The position numbers and the translations under genes were made by a program. The notes under the pieces are model-generated. The model saw only the letters and a list, made by a program, of their open reading frames with translations. It searched no databases and was not told the DNA's origin. This document shows, piece by piece, positions 12,601-21,130 of a stretch of DNA of 27,023 nucleotides. Source of the stretch: Lenisia limosa (Eukaryota > Breviatea); the NCBI GenBank assembly GCA_001655205.1, contig LPNZ01008342.1, forward strand, positions 1 through 27,023, given 5' to 3'. Each line of letters opens with the position of its first letter. Positions within the stretch are counted from its first letter, which is position 1.

Positions 12601-15600
12601 ATGATATAAATGCTTACGGGGCGGCTCATCAGTCACGGGATTCAGGTGGATGTCAAGTTGCACGCCGTGACCTTGGGGATGTAAAATTGGAAAATTGATG
12701 AAACAAAAAAAACCCAAATCAACTCTGTTGGCTGACAACACACAAGGGTGACCTTGGGGGAGTAAAATAAATTGAGATGGGGAGGGGGTGGAGCAATAAT
12801 GTTGATANNNNNNNNNNNNNNNNNNNNNNNNNNNNNNNNNNNNNNNNNNNNNNNNNNNAATGTTGTATAGAGCTGTGATTCCAATTTGTTGATAAGACGC
12901 CAGGCTAACCGTTGCCTTGCTCTGGTCGAGCAAAGAGAATTCGTTTGGCAACAATGCATTGCTCCACTTCTGGAGAGAATCAAAGCAAAAATACAACAGC
13001 TGGGTGGGGAGGCTAAGCCATAGCCCCTCTCACGTGTCGTCCTGGGGGAGACGAGTTCCGGAACCGCGTCCGGATCGAAGAAGTCCGACGGCTGTCTGAC
13101 GGGGCTCTCGCGTGCCGCCATATCTGAGGATGAAGAGGCATACACGGCGGCGGATAGTCCTAGAAGGGTAATGCATGAGGACATTCCAGGAATACAGGGA
13201 TTTGGGGTTCTAAAGAATAATACAAAATGTATCATAATAACAGGTGGAAGCGCTATCAAGCTGATTGGGTAAAAACAAAATTAGTCGCTTGTAAAGTACA
13301 TAAATTATGCAAATGAAAGAATATCAGTTTTGATATACTATAACCTTCCAAAAAAAAAAGTCTGTCCATTGCATCGCTAGTTTCAAACCTTTGAGGGTCA
13401 TGAGGGGTGGTGCCATTGAAGAATCCATAACTGCACTTGAGTTGGTGATCTGACACTCTGGGAGGGCGTAAGATTAGAGAGGCCAACTGGTAACAAAAGA
13501 GTAAGGTGACGAAGATCAGCAATCAATCACATGAACGTACCAAATAAAAACCTGTATAAATCCTATACAGCCAATCCACCATCTTGATGCTAGTCCAGTA
13601 TACCTCGAATGGCCACAGCAAGGCCTTGGTCAAGGATCGCGGTAGGGTGTCGTAGACCGCTTACCTTTTCGGGGATATGCAGATCAACCTGGGGTAAGGT
13701 GAGAAACTGGTTTCGACAAAGCCAATCAGCCTCTGCTGAATCAAAAAATGAAAAAATCAGAAACTCAGAAACACTATGTGAATGTGAATGTGATTTTTTT
13801 TTGTTTATGTTTTTTTCTTGCTGCAATACACAATAAGATCTTCAAAAAACAATCGCTAATACGTATGGATTATATACATTACCTTGAAACATAACCCTAC
13901 TCTACTCCCAACCAACCTCTAAAAGGGACGTATACACACTGACATTAAATGGGGGCGACTGTAAACATAAGGACTGGAGAAAATATGGTTTAAAAACATA
14001 ATCAACATAAAATATCTAAAAAACATATCAGCCTAACCACCAACATCGGAAGCCTCGCCGGAAGCGGCAGCAGACTTCTCGGGACCCGAACCAAAAAACG
14101 CAGCCAATCTATCCACCGTCCGAAGGTCGACGGTGGCATGGGCCGGGGAGACGTGCAGTGATAAGGAAGGGCACTCGGAGTCGTCCAAGCTCTCGAGGTC
14201 CGGCTCGCCATAGGGCGTTTCGGGAGGCGTTTCTATGGAGTAAGTGGAGTATTAATGGGGTGGGGGGGTTGGAAAATTTATGAAACAAAAAAGCCCAAAN
14301 NNNNNNNNNNNNNNNNNNNNNNNNNNNNNNNNNNNNNNNNNNNNNNNNNNNNNNNNNNNNNNNNNNNNNNNNNNNNNNNNNNNTCCAGCGTAAAAAGAAG
14401 GAAATTTAACAAAGAAAATTATGAAAATATTGGTGGGGTAGTGGGTACTCAGAATGATGAATTGAGAGAGAGAGGAGAGATGTAAACAAACAGTTGCATA
14501 ATTTCGCGAATTTCCCGATTTTACCGATAAAAACCAAGCCAACCTCTGCGGCCGAGAGGAAGACGTAGGTTAAGCTTGGCAACCGTGACAGACGGGTTGA
14601 CTTCCAAATGCGGCGCCGCGACCGGGAAGGGCAAGTGGCGGGATGGAAGGTCGACGTCAGGGTCCCCGAGGGTACCCGGGGGTTCGGACATCCATTTTAG
14701 GGACTCTGCAACTGATATGGCCTGGGAGGGAGGGGGGTCAGATGGAGGGAGATACACAAAAAAAGAGGAATGGAGGCAAATTGGAGTTCCACAAAGAAAA
14801 AAAGCTTCATGGACATGAATATCTGCAATTTCAAATATAAACAATTAAACAAGACCATACCTCGGGAAGAATTGAGAGTAAGGGCCGAGACTCACGCAGC
14901 GGCGGCTGGAAGTCGTCGGGAGATGAGCTGTTGCGCATCTGAAGAGTAAACATGTTGTTGAAGACCTCTCATTCAAAAACATATTCAGCTCTGTCAATTT
15001 TTTTGATCAGTTTGCCGATATATCCCATTTCATGAAGCCTCTCAATGACATCCTCATTTGGACAGAGTAAGTGGCGAACGCTTATCTTGCCCCCCCCCCC
15101 CACCTTAGCCCGTCTGATGATCTCCGACTTTTGCACTTCGGGCTCCAGAGGCATTGTTTCCGTCATGCCCAGGCCGGCTATCGTAACGTCTGCCTCGAAG
15201 AGCGAGTTGAGGCTGAGGACAGTTCGGGCGACGAGATGGTCGGCCCTAAGATGCACGCTTCCACCATACCTGAAGAACGTTAAATACTGGAGGATTTAGG
15301 ATTAAAAAACAAATGAAATGAGATTTTTACCCATTGGAAAATAAAGGAATATTGAAAAAAAGAAATCAAGATAGCCGAATGAATATTTGGAGAGATATTA
15401 GCAAAAGTAATGTCAAATGTGCGTTAAAAACTCTTTCACTTTATTCTACTCGTTCTCTTCTTTTGAAGTTGGATTTTGTGGTTGTTAAGTTGGTTACGGT
15501 TTTGAGTGGCCATGATGGTGTTCCGTCGCTACAAAGAAGAAGCACCAATGAAGTTTTATTGTTACAGGCTTGGTGGTATCTCCTCCATTTTCCCAGTTCT

Positions 15601-17957
15601 GGTTGGCCCGTATAAGGCAAGATTTGAATCTTTGGGTTGTTTTCATAATTCAGGTCCACATCTACGTCAAGGGCAAACCGCTCTCCTTTACACTTCGATC
15701 GCACCGTGTTCTTTCTCCGTCCGCATTGATCGGCCCCCGAATGCGTGACGCTTTTGAGCAGGCACATGCCATGAAGCTTGCATCCGCCGAACACCCTAAG
15801 AAGAAAGCCGAAAAGGATAAGAGGTATGTCCAGTTGTGGTTGTATCCAATCATATATAATATAGTTTCCACGAGTGTATATTTTAGCGCTTCCGTTCACG
15901 TTCGAAAAAAGACTAATTATATTGTTATTTAAATTCTTAATGCTCAGAGTGAGAGCATCAAGGGTATCACTAAGTTGCAATGCACTTGAAAAGCACGGGC
16001 TTTACACTGCGTCTGAGCTTGTCAAGGTTAAGATGGACTGCAGGAGTAGGGTCACCAAGCACATGAAGAGAGCAGCTGAGCACGCACAATCGGTATCTCT
16101 TTATAAAGTGAATTTAACAGTAATTGTGGTACTCACAACACTCGGGATGTGTTAGATAGATAGTTTGATGAATCGGAAGCGGATAGATTGACAATATCTT
16201 ATGAAGGTGCAGTTTAAGGAGTCAACATCAAATCCCAGCTTAACATGTTCTTCTGTATTTCAACGTCGCCCAAGAATAAGTTCATTTGATGAGGAGCTCT
16301 TCCACTCCAGCAACCTTGAGACGCCATCGTGAAGTACAACATCCTACAGTCCCGCAGCCTCTCCATTGGCTCTGTTTCACGTCGTCACTGGGCCAAGTTC
16401 CGGGCCTACCGGCTATTCACCAAGGGAGGGGCCCTTTTGACTCGCACAGCCTTCCAGGTTGCGGTGCGGTGAGGTGTTAAAAAAATAGATACTCTGTTTA
16501 TAACATGTTAGAGGCTACATGATCAAGGGACGCACTGTTCCGTTGAAAGCCTGGGGACAGTATTCCGAAGAGCTTGTTGTGTTGTTGAAGGTTGTGTTTC
16601 AAACAGCTGAAGCAAGGTTTAACCTGTGTTTTCCTGAAATAAAACAACAGGATATGTGCGTTGTGTCCAATTGGGGAAATAGAATGTGCCCATCTTTTTG
16701 ATCTTGTAGAATTGCTGAGATGAACAATAAAAATAACAAAGAGATACTAAAGTGAAACAATAAAAAGAAACCGTTCATACTACAATATTTCAAAAGAATA
16801 ACACGTTCTGTATCACAAACAAACAAAAAAAAAATGTAAGAAATATAATATGCAATTGCAATAATGATAATAAGAGTCAACCCACTCACCAATCCATTGG
16901 ACAACCCGCAGGTAAAACCAGTTCTGCTTGGAAGACACTAATATGGGCTGAAAGCCGGATAGTTGACGAAGAGGCGCTGAAACTGACCGGCGCTGCCTGG
17001 TCCGGCTCGGGGTCAAACTGGTCAGGTCCGAAACTGAAACCAGTGATGGGAGAAAACTCAAGATGGTTGTGGAGTATTTTGCGGAAATAATGACTGTAAA
17101 GGTTAGTCATATTGAATATATTGCTTGAATAGAATAAAAAACAGGTTCAAAAACAAGGGGCAAGTGCAATAATTGAATTCATATCATTTTCTCTGAAATT
17201 GAATTGTACATTGCGTACCTGTAGTAGAGCTCAGAAATTGTGTCATCAGCATCGGCTCCAGTATCATTCTAAAAGTCATCAACAAAACCCTGCCGAAAGG
17301 TAACAATCACATAATCGTAAATCCATACAACGTGGAGGATCAATATTACATAACTTTATTGAATCAATCTTTGAAAGGACTTGAACCATGGAGTGTTTAA
17401 GAGTAGTCCGTGGAAATACAATCCGAAACACATCAAAAAAAAGGGATGTATCAAACATAACATATGATATTATGTCCCAACAAACTTTGATGAGCGAAAT
17501 CACCGTTTCAAAATCGGAAGCTGTCATTGTTCTGGCCAATGTGTGAACCTGATGTTTATAAACAAAAGTTAAGCCAATCGTCGATCACGATCAGTCCAAA
17601 ATAAAAAAAACTTCCTTGTCTGTTGAAGGCACAGTTTGTTATCGTGTCATACGTTCTAGACAACAAAGAAACTGGTCGACATCTTAAGTACATTGGGTCA
17701 CCCCTGCCACCTCCTCATCATCCTGGGTTGCTTGGGCTGCAGCTGTCACACCGTTGAAGCTGTGGAATGCCTCACCATCCATGTCCACTGTTGGCGAGGG
17801 AATGTCTGGGAAGTAAAAGGAATTCGTGTGTTGTTGCGTGGGAAGGGGCATGCTTTAAAATTAATAACAAATAAAAGAGAACATTGACCCTCAAATACTG
17901 AGAAACAAAGAAGTATCTGAACACCTTATATTGAAAAACATACATATAGTAGTATAG

Positions 17958-17989
<32 letters not shown>

Positions 17990-20552
17990 TATCAGAAGCG
18001 AGGAGGAATGAGAGCATTATTCAAGATAAATCAAAAACAGAAACAGCACACCTTTTCTCAATAATTACCAAAAAAAACCAAAAGTCCAGATCACTATAAT
18101 TTATTCCGTTACCCCCCTCCCTATCACCACTCTCATCCGGTTCTTCAGATTTGTGCGAGAGCATTTGGACAAGATCCATGAGACCCATGTATTGTGACGG
18201 TGATATTCGCGCCTGTGGTGAAGGTGAGAAAGACCCCGTTATATGTTACAAAAGATACAAATCCTTCGAAAAAGCAACAATACAAGACAGGATTCCCAAA
18301 TTCATTTTAGGGAGCTCTTCATATGAGGGAGAGTCTAATAATTTTTAAGGCTTCCCTTCAATCTCAAAAAGAGTGTATTTCTCGATAAATTCTCGATAAA
18401 TATTAATATTTTTCCAGTCTTTTGGACGAAGGGAAGCCCTACTCATAATAGAAGAAAATAATTTGAGCTTTTCGAAATCACTGATTAAGGTCACTAATCC
18501 AACCTGTATTCTCCCGAGGTCAGCCTTGATCTCCAGATCGGCACTCTTGTCAGCTGTGTCCCGTGGCAATCGAACAAGCAATATATCCGGACCCAGGGAC
18601 CAGAGAATTGGGGCTGAATTGATCATTTAAAAGCAGCTTTAATTTCCATTCAAAATAAAAATAAAAATTGAAGACACTCTTTATAACTTGAGGATATGCG
18701 AGTATCTTTTTAGAACTAAATAATATTTATACAGTCATAATGTTGTGTAATACCCCTAGCAATACGAAAGTGCTGCAACCCACCTGAGAGGTCCACGAGG
18801 CTCGGAAGGGGGTCCAGGCCGGGATACTTATCAAAGTCCACCCCACATTGGATTACTGAATCTGAGAGGGGTGACCGCTTGCAAAAGAGAGGCAATGTAT
18901 AATTCATTATGTACACAGCTTTTTGCTTTTCTCCCCAGTGTTAATTTGCTAGACAACTCCTTTCTTTCTGTGTACTTCCCTCACCTGGAAGATCTGGGGC
19001 AGTCAATGGCTCAACTGTGACTCTCCAGCCTGACACGGTGACTTTCTTGATGCTTGTTGCAGGCGTTCCACCAGGAAGGCTCTGGTGGGCTGGTACCAGT
19101 GTTTCGTCCTAAATGGCGTGACCAGCGAACACATTTTTGTAGCAGCACTGTAAACCGTCCAATTAAACGGTCAAAAAGCCACTCAAACATCTTTGTATTG
19201 CTTATTTCTTACTGAAAGATACCTTCTTGAACACTATACCGCGCTTACCGCCACATCTATGGAGTCGACGACAGCCAGTAGTCTGAGATCCCTTCTTGCC
19301 GAGCACGAGGGCCATCTTATCGACACCCGCAGGTTGATGACCGATACTGCAAACCATCAATATGGGGTGACAAGCATTATATGCAAATAAGAAAAAAACA
19401 GTCGTTTGTAAAAAGGCACAAGCAAGCCTTGGGATTTTGAAAAAGGATGTGAGATGATGTCCCCGACTAAATCCGTCCATATACCAAATACCACAAGTGT
19501 TTCCAAAACTCTAATAACTAAACCGTCGAGGTGACACTGAATGAAAACCACACTTACTTTTCAAACACGCGAGAGCCTCATCAACGAGGCGCGTCAGGAG
19601 GCGAAGTCCTTCACTATCGGGCGGCTGGCGCTGTCAATACGGTCGTCCAAAATTATAAAATACACGCCTCACCAAATACCCACCCCAGTTATACACTCAT
19701 GTACAACAATTCACCATTGGTCCCTCACAATTTCTTCATTGAACTGGACGTTTTGATCCGTTTCCTGGGCCTTGGCTTGGCGGAATGGTTTGTTACATAC
19801 CTAGATTTGCATCAAAATAGAAACGTTAAGAGTCTGCAATTAACAATATCAATAATATGATTTTTTCCGTATATCAGAGAGGTTTTGCACAATGTTGTAA
19901 TGGTCAATATGAATGCAAAAACATTGAATGAGGAAGAGACAAGAACACAACTTGGGTTGGTCCAACCTCAGAGGGAGCCATTTCAATTTCCACATCCTGG
20001 CACAGCACCTCAGCACCGCTTGAAGACCATGGGACCGAAAACTGCAGTGAGAATGAGAACTGAACTGTGGCTTTGTAGCAATAAAAAAAAAACCGGATAA
20101 AACCACGGGGAAACCTCCAATATACGCCCTTTCTGGGGTTATTGAATGACATAATTGCAAAAAAAGGTAAACTTTCAGCATATTTATGAGGGACCCAAAT
20201 CACCTGAACAGTTCCAACTGATGCTGAAACGATCGATAAAGGTCCCGATTCTGGTCCGAATATGGCATCTTCCAGTGCCTATTCATTGTTAATAATAGTA
20301 TTAGCTAATATAATACCCATGGCTGGCGTGAGTGCATACCTCAGGGATCAAGTCAACATTGGAAAGTGACACGATACCATCTCTAAGCGCCACATCCAGT
20401 TGTGAAGGGTCAAGATCAAAAGCTAAGGCATTATAGAACCTCCAGATAAACCAACCAAGATATTCACCAAGAAGCTTTTTGATAACAAATCTAAATAATC
20501 TTGTTTCTATAGCCTGTGTGAAAAATGACACCCCTGGGACAGGTATTACCAT
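596..20552 (-). CDS. ATG2: ATG2-family autophagy lipid-transfer protein, about 53-54 exons, 3' end incomplete
   Basis: ATG2 proteins are rod-shaped lipid channels that move phospholipids from the ER to the growing phagophore, working with Atg9 and Atg18/WIPI. This identification rests on the chorein-like N-terminus (VALRDGIVSLSNVDLIPE, then a VPW motif), the ISPSQYMGLMDLVQML segment, and above all the core motif SLHNSSIEYK / PVYLPSQTIVTVGEI / VASNLV, which is typical of ATG2 rather than VPS13. I joined exons by GT/AG sites; all junctions from 20552 to 1443 keep frame, giving 1,723 codons. That is near the usual 1,600-2,100 residues, but the expected last 200-400 residues are not seen, so the gene probably continues past position 1. 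Start chosen at 20552 (MVIPVPG), about 20 residues before the amphipathic FVIKKLLGEYL segment. Exon lists are in the block entries. Gene identity is very likely; single splice sites are less certain. Confidence 0.93.
697..795. other. N gap after a C run
   Basis: Preceded by twelve C; lies in the presumed ATG2 intron or exon 54 edge. Confidence 0.95.
1162..1228 (-). repeat. Intron repeat family, copy H (diverged)
   Basis: Shares ACACACAAGGG with copy F and, further on, CCCAACGAAAAAAGTCCAGT / CAGTCAC with the outer part of other copies. It lies in the intron after ATG2 exon 53. Match is weaker than the others. Confidence 0.5.
1594..1690. repeat. Local tandem duplications
   Basis: GATGGTAAGTTGTG at about 1594 and 1629; GCATTGGTGGAGTAT at about 1613 and 1661; GGAGTATTTCTTTATTAT at about 1642 and 1670. 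Interleaved short duplications inside the intron between ATG2 exons 52 and 53. Confidence 0.8.
1907..1979 (-). repeat. Intron repeat family, copy B
   Basis: Plus strand GTGAACAAAAAA, CCCAAATTTAACTG, TTGGCTCAACA. In the intron before ATG2 exon 52 (1882-2567); the GTTCAC/TTTCAT-type box begins 26 nt upstream of the exon. Confidence 0.65.
3427..3520 (-). repeat. Intron repeat family, copy C, internally duplicated
   Basis: Plus strand ATGAAATAAAAAAAAAGCCC, AAATCAA, then a second AAAAAAAGCCCAAATC, GGCAACA and GGTTAAATAACAAAA. It fills most of the 170-bp intron 3389-3558 before ATG2 exon 48; the TTTCAT box is 40 nt from the exon. Confidence 0.8.
3781..3820. repeat. Short tandem duplication in ATG2 intron
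   Basis: ATACCTTCATTCATAG occurs twice about 25 bp apart, inside intron 3699-3992. Confidence 0.75.
4662..4705 (-). repeat. Intron repeat family, copy K (short)
   Basis: Plus strand CAATTTTATGAAACAAAAAG; only the splice-acceptor-proximal end of the family is present, 34 nt from ATG2 exon 44, in intron 4637-4780. Confidence 0.6.
5476..5583 (-). repeat. Intron repeat family, copy D
   Basis: One of the best copies: GGGAGTAAACTTGGAAAATT, CATGAAACAAAA, CCCAAATCAACTCTGTTGGC, TGACAAAC, then GGATAACAACAAAACAAAC. In intron 5466-5868, with the TTTCAT box 33 nt from ATG2 exon 41. Confidence 0.88.
5621..5710 (-). repeat. Intron repeat family, copy J (second element in the same intron)
   Basis: Same order of blocks as copy D: GGAAAATGTCACAAAAAAAC, TCAGAATCAACTCGGCTGGC, AAAAGGGTTGAACACAACAA, GAGCCCAG. 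It lies about 40 bp beyond copy D in intron 5466-5868 and in the same orientation. Confidence 0.65.
6259..6356 (-). repeat. Intron repeat family, copy E
   Basis: GGGGGAGTAACATTG, TAATGAACAGAAATAGCCC, AAATTAGCTCTGTTGGCTGA, CAACACTCGAGAGTTGATAA, CAAAACAAAACCCAGG. In intron 6241-6578; box 43 nt from ATG2 exon 39. Confidence 0.85.
7008..7066 (+). repeat. Left terminal inverted repeat of the MITE
   Basis: Starts TCAAAGCTCCGGACA and ends CCGGACAGCTTGA. Three CCGGACA boxes start at 7016, 7036 and 7054. Confidence 0.92.
7607..7665 (-). repeat. Right terminal inverted repeat of the MITE
   Basis: Inverted copy of 7008-7066 with a single mismatch. Its boxes read TGTCCGG on the plus strand. Confidence 0.92.
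9528..9640. repeat. Minisatellite, about 3.3 units of 32-36 bp
   Basis: Units starting GTGGTGA at 9528, 9560, 9596 and 9631, each with ATTCATGATATCA-like and GGTAATGGAT segments. Lies in the ATG2 intron 9509-9778. Confidence 0.85.
10404..10521. other. N gap after a T-rich run
   Basis: In ATG2 intron 9859-10945; flanked by T runs on both sides. Confidence 0.95.
10842..10935. other. N gap after an A run, beside ATG2 exon 28
   Basis: Begins after eleven A; ends 10 bp before the exon 28 donor. Confidence 0.95.
12672..12759 (-). repeat. Intron repeat family, copy F, flanked by a 12-bp direct repeat
   Basis: ATGTAAAATTGGAAAATTGA, TGAAACAAAAAAAACCC, AAATCAACTCTGTTGGCTGA, CAACACACAAGG. GTGACCTTGGGG occurs at 12667-12678 and again at 12748-12759, one on each side. 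The first straddles the 3' splice site of the intron before ATG2 exon 22 (exon start 12671). Box is 27 nt from the exon. Confidence 0.88.
12808..12858. other. N gap in the intron carrying repeat copy F
   Basis: Lies within ATG2 intron 12672-12909. Confidence 0.95.
14263..14299 (-). repeat. Intron repeat family, copy G, cut by an N gap
   Basis: GGAAAATTTATGAAACAAAA and AAGCCCAAA, then N from 14300 to 14383. In the intron before ATG2 exon 17, box 48 nt from the exon. Confidence 0.75.
14300..14383. other. N gap that truncates repeat copy G
   Basis: Begins directly after AAGCCCAAA of the repeat core, so the break is inside the element. Confidence 0.95.
15512..16701 (+). CDS. Unrecognised gene nested antisense in an ATG2 intron; possible frameshift
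   Basis: I do not recognise the product. Plus-strand exons: 15654-15823 (VHIYVKGKPLSF ... AEHPKKKAEKDK), 15948-16092 (ALEKHGLYTASELVKVKMD ... KRAAEHAQS), 16213 onward (QRRPRISSFDEELFHSSNL), 16321-16468 (AIVKYNILQSRSLSIGSVSR ... TKGGALLTRTAFQ) and 16512-16701 (GYMIKGRTVPLKAWGQYSEE ...). Junctions 1-2, 2-3 and 4-5 keep frame. Between 16213 and 16468 two different frames look coding and overlap near 16321-16332, where the first frame meets a TGA. The first exon is uncertain: MMVFRRYKEEAPMKFYCYR from 15512 looks coding, but its phase to 15654 is not settled. The protein is basic, with no signal peptide or membrane segment seen. A polyadenylation-like AATAAA lies 25 nt after the last stop. The whole unit is inside ATG2 intron 15270-16889. 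Confidence 0.55.
16726..16731 (+). terminator. AATAAA polyadenylation-type signal of the nested gene
   Basis: AATAAA 25 nt after the TGA at 16699-16701, in the right place and strand to end the nested plus-strand gene. AT-rich context makes chance occurrence possible. Confidence 0.4.
16890..19108 (-). other. ATG2: ATG2 exons 7-13: groove segments after the chorein domain
   Basis: Exons 18985-19108, 18784-18855, 18504-18613, 18128-18212, 17702-17805, 17219-17268 and 16890-17093. Exon 7 contains IKKVTVSGWRVTVEPL. Exon 9 ends KADLGRIQ and joins exon 10 (ARISPSQYMGLMDL); together they match the repeated 'short strand then LSP-Q-x-L' pattern of ATG2. Exon 11 is acidic and low-complexity (TQDDEEVAG). 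Exon 12 gives DDTISELYY and continues into exon 13 (SHYFRKIL ... GFSFGPDQFDPEPDQ). Phases are 1, 1, 0, 1, 0, 2 and 2 at the seven exon ends and all match the following acceptors. Reading on past the 18504 donor gives an open but non-homologous tail, so that donor was preferred. Confidence 0.87.
17957..17992. repeat. AT dinucleotide microsatellite
   Basis: Run of (TA)n interrupted by one GTA, in the ATG2 intron 17806-18127. Confidence 0.9.
19249..20552 (-). other. ATG2: ATG2 exons 1-6: chorein-type N-terminal lipid-entry region
   Basis: Exons read 20340-20552, 20204-20278, 19967-20041, 19729-19764 (tentative, 12 codons), 19558-19630 and 19249-19346. Exon 1 carries the hydrophobic helix FVIKKLLGEYL and the chorein signature QLDVALRDGIVSLSNVDL. 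Exon 2 (ALEDAIFGPESG...VGTVQ) and exon 3 (FSVPWSSSGAEVL) give the beta-strand/VPW pattern of the family. Exon 5 ends in LLTRLVDEALACLK and exon 6 starts SVINLRVSIRW; the split codon between them (A+TA) restores frame. In known ATG2 proteins this end contacts the ER and admits lipid. The acceptor of exon 5 could also be six bases further downstream, still in frame. Confidence 0.88.
20423..20455 (-). other. Candidate 33-nt micro-intron inside ATG2 exon 1
   Basis: On the minus strand this stretch starts GTTGG and ends CCTTAG, is 33 nt long and therefore frame-neutral. Retained, it would add the eleven residues GWFIWRFYNAL between LGEYL and FDLDPSQLDV. Chorein domains of ATG2 proteins normally have only about 8-10 residues between the LG and the QL positions; removing the 33 nt gives that spacing. 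Either an ultra-short intron or an in-frame insertion. Confidence 0.5.
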
Positions 20553-21130
20553 CCTAGGAATTGCGTGAATACAATTTAATGATCTTGCTAAACTTTTTAG
20601 ACTGCTATAATAAACGTAACAACAACAATAAATATACCATAGTAAGCATTCTCAGTCTAAATTCAATTCTAAATAAAAAAAATCTTTAAACCATAGAAAC
20701 ATGGGACCTCAGTCTTCCATCACTTTACCCCCCCCCCCTNNNNNNNNNNNNNNNNNNNNNNNNNNNNNNNNNNNNNNNNNNNNNNNNNNNNNNNNNNNNN
20801 NNNNNNNNNNNNNNNGAAGAAGAAAGTTGGAGGAAAGAGAGAAAAGAGGAAAAAGAGAGGAAAAAGAAGAACCGAAGAACTGTTGCGTGTAGTAGCATTG
20901 TAGGAATATATTCATGGGTATTTCCTCCTCCTCTCATTTTCATTGATCGTTGTGGAAAAGCGCAATGCTTAATTGCTCAGTTTGCGCTGATACATTCAAA
21001 GAGCCTGTCACCAATGGCTATTTGCTACTGAAGTAAAGCTGTGAATTTCACCTCATGAAAAAACCGCACTGAAGAGAGAACCTCTATCAAAACTAATATA
21101 CAAATCAAATCAAAATTGACAACGAGGTTG
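20553..21130. other. Spacer between ligase 3' end and ATG2 start
   Basis: 578 bp with an N gap at 20740-20815. The gap is preceded by a C run and followed by a purine-only stretch (20816-20875, GAAGAAGAAAG-type), so it is likely a low-complexity tract. It should contain the ligase 3' UTR and the ATG2 promoter; no confident motif was seen. No coding exon is supported. Confidence 0.6.

Larger units (their letters stand above)
11990..13735 (-). other. ATG2: ATG2 exons 18-25
   Basis: Exons 13604-13735, 13389-13457, 13034-13159, 12910-12969, 12618-12671, 12361-12475, 12174-12243 and 11990-12090. Exon 18 holds LPQVDLHIPEK; exon 20 is polar and probably disordered (MAARESPVRQPSDFFDPDAV). Exons 21 and 22 (VEQCIVAKRILFARPE; GHGVQLDIHLNPVTDEPP) are separated by an intron that carries repeat copy F and an N gap. 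Exons 24 and 25 (HVELSMVSVSADIAAEDYR; SILSMLDNLAD) resemble the strand then 'DY-x-x-I-L-x-x-L' ends of chorein-family repeats. Exon 19 could extend further (KGLKLAMQWTDFFF), but then the phase fails at exon 20, so the GTTTGA donor at 13388 was chosen. Confidence 0.85.
14041..15269 (-). other. ATG2: ATG2 exons 14-17
   Basis: Exons 15104-15269, 14896-14938, 14544-14705 and 14041-14232. Exon 14 (YGGSVHLRADHLVART...EIIRRAK) ends just before a run of G (C on the plus strand, 15091-15101), so the donor is GTGGGG. Exon 15 has only 14 codons. Exon 16 includes VTVAKLNLRLPL. Exon 17 includes SLSLHVSPAHATVDLRTVDRL, the strand-plus-helix repeat typical of the lipid groove, and a Ser/Glu-rich stretch before it (PPETPYGEPDLESLDDSE). 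The intron upstream of exon 13's partner (15270-16889) is 1.6 kb and hosts an antisense gene. The intron before exon 17 holds repeat copy G and an N gap. Confidence 0.87.

Noticed and set aside
12642-13259. 205-codon open frame on the minus strand across an N gap
   Set aside because: Its length comes partly from N. Only 13034-13159 is an ATG2 exon in this frame; the rest is intron or another frame of exon 21.
1-20552. VPS13 instead of ATG2
   Set aside because: Both share chorein-type N-termini, but the SLHN...Y-x-P...LPS core, the CSDS box and total length near 1,750 codons fit ATG2; VPS13 is usually over 3,000 residues.
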